A DNA stretch of 25,726 nucleotides from contig JAEZWE010000108.1 in assembly GCA_023420435.1 (NCBI GenBank), positions 1 through 25,726 on the forward strand. The letters are read 5' to 3'. Source of the stretch: Bacteroidota bacterium (GTDB taxonomy: Bacteria; Bacteroidota; Bacteroidia; Flavobacteriales; Weeksellaceae). The position numbers and the translations under genes are program-made. Shown here one piece after another: positions 21,273-25,726 of the stretch. A model generated the notes under the pieces. It was not told the DNA's origin and did no database searches. It saw nothing but the letters and a program-made list of their open reading frames with translations. Position 1 is the first letter of the stretch. Each line of letters opens with the position of its first letter.

Positions 21273-22382
21273 TTATTTCTCCAGATAATTTTCCAATTTC
21301 CGTTTAGAAAATTCGTGTCCGGTTTTTGTCATGTAAATGGTTTGATTTTTAAATTCAACCAAATGTTTCTTTTTGGCGATTTCTAAAATTCTTTCGGCTT
21401 TTTTTGGCGTCCAGTTAATGTGTTCCTGCAAATGTTGGATGCTTTTTTCCTGTTGGTCATCATGACTTTGAAGATGGATAAGCAACGTTAACAGTGAGAT
21501 TTCTTCACGCTGGTTTTTGTGTCGAATTTTCTTGGTTAATCGACCTTCCAAAGGTGAAAATAAATACGTGAACAAAAATAAAATTCCCATTACCGCCATA
21601 ATACTACCTGCAATGGATGCATCTAAAAAATGAGCCAACCAATATCCCAAAATTGCAGAAATTGCTCCTGAAATGATGGAAATGATGAGCATTTGTTTTA
21701 AATCATTCGATAACAAATAAGCTATTGCAGCGGGAACAATGAGAAATCCCACCACCAAAACAGAACCAACAGCATCAAACGCTCCAACAATAGTTACCGA
21801 TGAAAAAAACATCAACAAATAATGAATCAGAACCGGAGAAAATCCTAAAGTTGCCGCCAAACCTGCATCAAATGTGCTAATTTTTAATTCTTTATAAAAT
21901 AAAATCAAAAGACTTAATAAAACCACGAAAATACTTCCCATGACCCAAATCGATTTCACACCATAGTCAATTCCATTTATAAAAAATCGGTCAAAAGACG
22001 CAAAAGCCAATTCTCCCAAAAGTACAGCATCTGTATCCAAATGAACATCTCCCGCAGACTTTGTAATCATAATAATCCCGATGCTAAAAAGTGCCGGAAA
22101 AACAATTCCGATGGAAGTGTCTTCTTTTACGAGTTTGGTATTTTGAATCCATTCCACCAAAAAAACCGTAAACATTCCCATTATTGCGGCAAGGAAAATA
22201 AGTAAGGGCGAATTCAAATCTTCGGTGATAAAAAATCCAATTACAATTCCCGGTAAAATAGAATGACTGATGGCATCAGAAATTAAAGCCGTTTTTCTCA
22301 GTACCAAAAAAACGCCCAAAATAGAACACGCCAAAGCCACCAAAACGGCGATAATTTGTATTTCAATTTGTGCTAAACTCAT
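21273..22382 (-). CDS. Metal ABC transporter permease with a C-terminal winged-helix domain
   Basis: A 369-residue inner-membrane permease of the TroCD/ZnuB/MntCD class. Residues 1-280 hold about eight membrane helices and the family hallmark SDAISHSILPGIVIGF (about 35-50). Residues 291-362 form an extra soluble domain: LLTLLIHLQSHDDQ, then QHLQEHINWTPKKAERILEIAKKKHLVE as a helix-turn-helix, and FKNQTIYMTKTG as the wing. Winged-helix tails of the DtxR-like kind are known on some metal permeases, but what they sense is unclear. It is the last gene of the operon and overlaps the preceding permease by 4 nt (ATGA), which implies translational coupling. The metal (Zn, Mn or Fe) is discussed under the binding protein. 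Confidence 0.88.
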   Translation of the reverse strand: MSLAQIEIQIIAVLVALACSILGVFLVLRKTALISDAISHSILPGIVIGFFITEDLNSPLLIFLAAIMGMFTVFLVEWIQNTKLVKEDTSIGIVFPALFSIGIIMITKSAGDVHLDTDAVLLGELAFASFDRFFINGIDYGVKSIWVMGSIFVVLLSLLILFYKELKISTFDAGLAATLGFSPVLIHYLLMFFSSVTIVGAFDAVGSVLVVGFLIVPAAIAYLLSNDLKQMLIISIISGAISAILGYWLAHFLDASIAGSIMAVMGILFLFTYLFSPLEGRLTKKIRHKNQREEISLLTLLIHLQSHDDQQEKSIQHLQEHINWTPKKAERILEIAKKKHLVEFKNQTIYMTKTGHEFSKRKLENYLEK

Positions 22383-23260
22383 GATACAAACTGTTTTTGC
22401 TTTTCTTTATTGGAAAAATATTTGGCGATAATTCCTCTCTTCGGAGCGAACAATAGTGAAATAAAAACTAGCGCAGAAATGATTAATACCACAACTGGTC
22501 CTGTTGGTAAATTGCTTTCAGTGGCACTAAGATAAGATCCAAAAATTCCACTAAATGCGCCAAAAAATGCAGCCAATCCCAACATTTTTGCTAAAGAATT
22601 GGTCCATTGTCTTGCAGCTGCAGCAGGAGCAAGAAGCAAAGAACTCATCAATACCACACCAACTGTTTGTAATCCCATTACGATAATTACAACCACCAAA
22701 AGCGTGATTAATAAATTGATTTTCTCGGTTTTAATTCCTAAAGTTTTTGCGTATTCTGTATCGAATAAAAACAATTTAATTTCTTTCCAAAAAAGAAAAA
22801 CCACCAACAAAGACGGCAATAAAAATCCCAACATCACATTCACGTCTTTTTGCATTAAAGTCGCTGCTTGTCCGAATAAATATTTATCCAAACCTGCTTG
22901 ATTAGCATCTTCTAAAGATTGCGTATAGGTCAATAACATCATTCCGACTCCAAAAAAAACGGATAAAATAATTCCAAGTGCGGTATCGGTTTTTAATCTT
23001 GAATTTTTTACAATATCATTCACAAAATGAGCACCGATAATTCCACAAACAATCGCTCCTGAAAGCAAAATAAAAGTGGATTTTTCTCCCGTAATTAAAT
23101 ACGCCAAAACAATTCCCGGCAAAGCGGCGTGAGAAATGGCATCTCCTAAAAGACTTTGATTTTTCAGAACCGCAAAACTTCCCAAAATTCCGCTTGCTGC
23201 GCCCAACAAACCTGTTCCGAGTGCGATAATCCAAAATGTTTTTTCAAAAAGAATTTCCAT
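22379..23260 (-). CDS. Metal ABC transporter permease
   Basis: A 293-residue permease, the second subunit of the pair. It has about eight membrane helices and carries the family hallmark GDAISHAALPGIVLAYL (about 39-55), plus ALGIILSVFFGVGMMLL and QTVGVVLMSSLLLAPAAAARQWT (about 199-221). The length is the normal 290 or so, unlike its partner, which has a winged-helix tail. The start codon overlaps the ATPase stop (TAATG), and its own stop overlaps the next start (ATGA). Two different permeases imply a heterodimeric channel, as in TroCD. Confidence 0.92.
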   Translation of the reverse strand: MEILFEKTFWIIALGTGLLGAASGILGSFAVLKNQSLLGDAISHAALPGIVLAYLITGEKSTFILLSGAIVCGIIGAHFVNDIVKNSRLKTDTALGIILSVFFGVGMMLLTYTQSLEDANQAGLDKYLFGQAATLMQKDVNVMLGFLLPSLLVVFLFWKEIKLFLFDTEYAKTLGIKTEKINLLITLLVVVIIVMGLQTVGVVLMSSLLLAPAAAARQWTNSLAKMLGLAAFFGAFSGIFGSYLSATESNLPTGPVVVLIISALVFISLLFAPKRGIIAKYFSNKEKQKQFVS

Positions 23261-24015
23261 TAATTCAGTTTAGATTCATCAATTAAAAATTCAAATGAAT
23301 GTTTGGAACCGTAGGTTTTTTTCAAATTTTCAGAAGTGAAAGTGGTTTCCACAGGACCACTTGCAACCACTTTAACATTCAAAAGCGTTACCCAATTAAA
23401 ATATTCCGGAACGGTATCCAAATCATGATGAACGACAATAACCGTTTTTCCTTGATTTTTCAATTCTTTCAAAAGCTCAATTATCGCGATTTCAGTTGTT
23501 GCGTCAACACCTTGAAAAGGTTCGTCCATAAAATAAATTTCGGCATCCTGAACCAAGGCTCTTGCTAAAAAAACACGCTGTTGTTGTCCACCAGAAAGTT
23601 GCGAAATTTGTCGGTCTTGAAAATCCAACATTCCGACTTTTTGCAGTGCATTTTGTGCATCCAGTTTTTCGTTTTTTCCTGGACGTCTCAGCCAGCCTAA
23701 TTTTCCGTAAGTTCCCATCATTACGACGTCCAAAACTTTGGTTGGAAAATCCCAATCTACACTTCCTCTTTGCGGAACATAAGCTACTTTTTTCTTTTGT
23801 TGGTCGTACGATTTTCCATCGACCAAAATGGTTCCTGCAAGTGGTTGAATAATGTCTAAAATGGCTTTAATTAAAGTGCATTTTCCGGCTCCGTTCGGAC
23901 CGACAATCGCCATTAAACAACCTTTGGGAATTTGTAAATCGATGTCCCAAAGAACAGGTTTTTGGTGATAAGCGACGGTTAAATCGTCCACTTGAACGGC
24001 TATATTATTTGTCAT
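23260..24015 (-). CDS. Metal ABC transporter ATP-binding protein (Walker A with cysteine)
   Basis: A 251-residue ATPase of the TroB/ZnuC/MntB class. The start is set at the second ATG, 24015 (MTNNIAVQVDDLTVAY), which fits family alignment; an upstream ATG at 24024 is the alternative. The motifs are Walker A GPNGAGKCT (39-47), Q-loop YVPQRGSVDWDFP, signature LSGGQQQR, Walker B IYFMDEP and H-loop VVHHDLD. The odd residue is Cys46, where nearly all ABC ATPases have Ser (one base from AGC to TGC at 23880). The hydroxyl of that residue normally binds Mg2+ with ATP. Its start overlaps the end of the binding-protein gene by 11 nt. Confidence 0.92.
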   Translation of the reverse strand: MTNNIAVQVDDLTVAYHQKPVLWDIDLQIPKGCLMAIVGPNGAGKCTLIKAILDIIQPLAGTILVDGKSYDQQKKKVAYVPQRGSVDWDFPTKVLDVVMMGTYGKLGWLRRPGKNEKLDAQNALQKVGMLDFQDRQISQLSGGQQQRVFLARALVQDAEIYFMDEPFQGVDATTEIAIIELLKELKNQGKTVIVVHHDLDTVPEYFNWVTLLNVKVVASGPVETTFTSENLKKTYGSKHSFEFLIDESKLN

Positions 24016-24931
24016 GAAGTGCATTTACGATGGTTTCCATATTCGATTGGTACATTCCGATATACGTTCCCTGCGGTGAATTGGGATTTCCGAGCGCATC
24101 GGAATATAAAGTTCCGCCCAATTTTACTTTTTTACCCTTGCTTTCTACGGATTTTTGAAGTGCCAAAACCGTTCGTTGCGGAATCGAACTTTCGATAAAA
24201 ACGGCGGGAACTTTTTTATGGACGATGATATTTGCCAATTCTAACAGATCTTTGGTTCCGGCTTCTGAAGCGGTTGAAATACCTTGCAAACCAACGACCT
24301 CAAAATCATATTCTCTACCAAAATATTCAAAAGCATCGTGAGCTGTAATGAGAATTCTTTTTTCTTTCGGCAAAGTTTCGGCTTTGGTTTTTAGTTGATT
24401 TTCGAGGGAATTTAATGCAGTTAAATAATTTTTTAAATTTTGCTCGAAATAGCTTTTGCTGTCGGGTTTTAATTCAGAAAGTTTTTTGGAAATATATTGT
24501 GCAGAAAATTTCCAGTTTTCTACAGAAAACCAAATATGTGGATCGTAATTTCCTGAAAAATTTACGGATGAAACCAAATTTTCTTTCGGAATTCCGTTGC
24601 TAATCGCAAAAGTTTGAAAACCTGATTTTTGCATTTTTTCAAAAACATCTACCATTTTTCCTTCGAGATGCAAACCGTTGTAGAAAATGGCATTTGCGGT
24701 AGTTAATTTCGTAACATCACCTTCACTTGCTTTGTACAAATGTGGATCGACACCAGCTTTCATCAAACCCACCACTTCGATAGAATCTTTACCGATATTT
24801 TTAGCCAAATCGGCAATCATTGTTGTTGTGGCAACGACTTTAAAACGACCGGAATCTTGCTTTTTGTCACAAGAAGCAAGACTCAAAATCAAAAAAAATA
24901 GTATGTAAAATTGAAGTAAAAACTTCATCAT
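24005..24931 (-). CDS. Metal ABC transporter substrate-binding lipoprotein (TroA/ZnuA type)
   Basis: A 308-residue cluster A-I binding protein. It has a lipoprotein signal peptide ending at lipobox SLASC (Cys21), so it is tethered to a membrane. The four metal ligands can be placed at His64 (DPHLYK), His132 (DPHIW), His198 (TAHDAFEYF) and Asp278 (YSDALG). This His-His-His-Asp set is the TroA pattern; manganese-type PsaA proteins have Glu at the third site. The His-rich loop of classical ZnuA is absent. So zinc is favoured, with Mn or Fe possible. It is the first gene of the four-gene operon. Its promoter has a 24-bp palindrome over -33. Confidence 0.92.
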   Translation of the reverse strand: MMKFLLQFYILFFLILSLASCDKKQDSGRFKVVATTTMIADLAKNIGKDSIEVVGLMKAGVDPHLYKASEGDVTKLTTANAIFYNGLHLEGKMVDVFEKMQKSGFQTFAISNGIPKENLVSSVNFSGNYDPHIWFSVENWKFSAQYISKKLSELKPDSKSYFEQNLKNYLTALNSLENQLKTKAETLPKEKRILITAHDAFEYFGREYDFEVVGLQGISTASEAGTKDLLELANIIVHKKVPAVFIESSIPQRTVLALQKSVESKGKKVKLGGTLYSDALGNPNSPQGTYIGMYQSNMETIVNALHDK

Positions 24932-24947
24932 TAAACCAATTATTTAA

Positions 24948-24955
24948 CAAATATA
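24948..24955 (-). promoter_or_regulatory. -7 box of the metal-transporter operon
   Basis: TATATTTG on the minus strand, perfect to TAnnTTTG, 17 nt upstream of the ATG at 24931. The palindrome at 24960-24983 covers the -33 region. Confidence 0.5.
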
Positions 24956-24959
24956 ATTA

Positions 24960-24983
24960 AATTGTTTGATTAGTCTAACAATT
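24960..24983. promoter_or_regulatory. 24-bp palindrome over the metal-transporter promoter (candidate metalloregulator site)
   Basis: AATTGTTTGA (24960-24969) and TCTAACAATT (24974-24983) are inverted with one mismatch per ten and a 4-nt centre (TTAG). The centre and flanks read TTAGtCTAA-like, reminiscent of DtxR/MntR-family boxes. Its centre is about 17 bp upstream of the -7 box (24955), so a bound protein would block RNA polymerase. No regulator gene lies in the window. Confidence 0.45.
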
Positions 24984-24986
24984 GTC

Positions 24987-25019
24987 TTTGTATTTTTATT
25001 TTATTTCAACTTAAATTTA
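24987..25019 (+). promoter_or_regulatory. Candidate promoter of the alcohol dehydrogenase gene
   Basis: TTTG (24987-24990), 21-nt spacer, TAAATTTA (25012-25019; 7 of 8 to TAnnTTTG). About 54 nt lie between this box and the chosen ATG at 25074. It is divergent from the metal-transporter promoter, and the palindrome sits between them. Confidence 0.35.
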
Positions 25020-25073
25020 TGGTTAAAGATGTTGTAAATGGGCTTCATAATTTTTAAAAACTCTAAAAATACA

Positions 25074-25726
25074 ATGAATACAACAACAGTTAAAGCCTTT
25101 GGAACAAAGTCCAAAGAAGCCGATTTAAAAGAAATGACCATCGAAAGAAGGGAAATTCAGCCCAAAGATGTGGAAATAGAGATTTTATATTGCGGCGTTT
25201 GTCATTCCGATTTACCTACGGCGAGAAATGATTGGGGTGGGACGAAATATACTGCAATTCCCGATCATGAAATCGAAGGAAAAGTTACGAAAATCAGCAA
25301 TGAAGTTTCCCAATTTAAAATTGGCGATACAGTAGCCGTAGGTTGTTTGGTAGATTCTTGCAGAACTTGTAACAGCTGCAAAGATGATTTGGTACAATAC
25401 TGTTAAAATGGCTTTGTGGGCACCTATAATGGAAAAGACAAATATTTGGAACAGCAAACCTTTGGCGGTTATTCAGAAAAAGTAGTAGTGGATGAACATT
25501 TTGTTCTTAAAGTTCCTGAAAATTTAGATTTAGCCGCAGTAGCACCAGTTCTATATGCCGGAATTATCACTTGGTCTCCGCTTCGACACAGGAACGTGAA
25601 AGAAGGAAGTAAAGTTGCCGTTGTAGGTTTAGGTCACATGGCGATAAAATTGGCAAAAGGTTTGGGAGCAGAGGTTTCTTTATTTTCAAGAAGCCCGGAA
25701 AAGATGCAGGATGCCAAAGATTTAGG
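25074..25726 (+). pseudogene. Zinc-dependent NAD(P) alcohol dehydrogenase with an in-frame stop, partial
   Basis: A medium-chain, CAD/YahK-type alcohol dehydrogenase. From the ATG at 25074 (MNTTTVKAFGTKSKEADL) the frame shows catalytic zinc residues in CGVCHSDL and DHEIEG, and the structural-zinc cysteines DSC-RTC-NSC...QYC. A TAA at 25404-25406 stops it after residue 110. The frame is then open and clearly homologous to the window end, through NGFVGTYNGKD, FGGYSEKVVV and the nucleotide-binding AVVGLGHMAIKLAKG. The stop lies where relatives usually have Glu or Asp, so one base change (GAA to TAA) explains it. It may be a pseudogene, or a sequencing error. The C-terminal part is beyond the window. 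A longer start at 25038 is less likely by alignment. Confidence 0.8.

Noticed and set aside
1..25726. CRISPR array, rRNA, tRNA, insertion sequence or riboswitch
   Set aside because: I looked for regular spaced repeats, cloverleaf-like folds, transposase motifs and long structured leaders and saw none; a tRNA or covariance scan would be needed to exclude them fully.

Overview
The window comes from a low-GC member of the Bacteroidetes, most likely a Flavobacteriia of the Chryseobacterium/Kaistella type (family Weeksellaceae). The evidence is a TamL-type BamA-like lipoprotein, the type IX secretion protein PorQ, a fused CcsB-CcsA cytochrome c maturation protein, short or absent Shine-Dalgarno sequences, and many upstream boxes that match the Bacteroidetes -7 consensus TAnnTTTG. 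The order of genes looks chromosomal. I see no phage, insertion sequence, CRISPR array, rRNA or tRNA.

Layout. (1) Positions 1-2042: tamL (truncated by the window edge) and a SpoU-family RNA methyltransferase, divergent and overlapping at their 5' ends. (2) 2062-3345: a minus-strand cluster of three small envelope proteins (YtxH, YqjE-like holin-fold and an unknown). (3) 3430-5135: porQ-cmk on the minus strand. (4) 5296-6592: pyrH-frr on the plus strand. (5) 6643-11459: ftsK, a LolA-like carrier and an LptF/G permease on the minus strand, concerned with chromosome segregation and lipid or LPS transport. (6) 11652-14948: the 1098-residue CcsBA protein. (7) 15091-16145: an SPFH-domain membrane protein followed by a 57-residue Arc-like ribbon-helix-helix protein. 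(8) 16191-16903: two small membrane proteins of unknown role. (9) 17085-20077: an ALDH7-type dehydrogenase and L-lysine 6-transaminase, which together form the two-step conversion of lysine to 2-aminoadipate. (10) 20222-21077: a DUF2007 protein and a GNAT acetyltransferase. (11) 21273-24931: a four-gene TroABCD/ZnuABC-type metal ABC transporter with translationally coupled genes. (12) 25074-end: a zinc alcohol dehydrogenase interrupted by an in-frame TAA.

The most interesting signals are regulatory. Three ATnATATC elements at exact 11-bp spacing lie over the SPFH/RHH promoter. A 24-bp palindrome lies over the metal-transporter promoter. Three 16-bp tandem repeats end 10 bp before lat. Several -7 boxes lie so close to start codons (lptF, GNAT) that the mRNAs should be leaderless. 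In porQ, lptF and the 66-residue gene, the longest open frame starts at a TTG that is really part of the -7 box, so the start needs moving downstream. Protein oddities are a cysteine in the Walker A motif of the metal-transporter ATPase, a winged-helix tail on one permease, and six perfect 11-residue repeats in the YtxH protein.

No stretch over 300 bp lacks a gene once tamL is included. Everything here was read by eye; family assignments are from motif recognition, not database searches.
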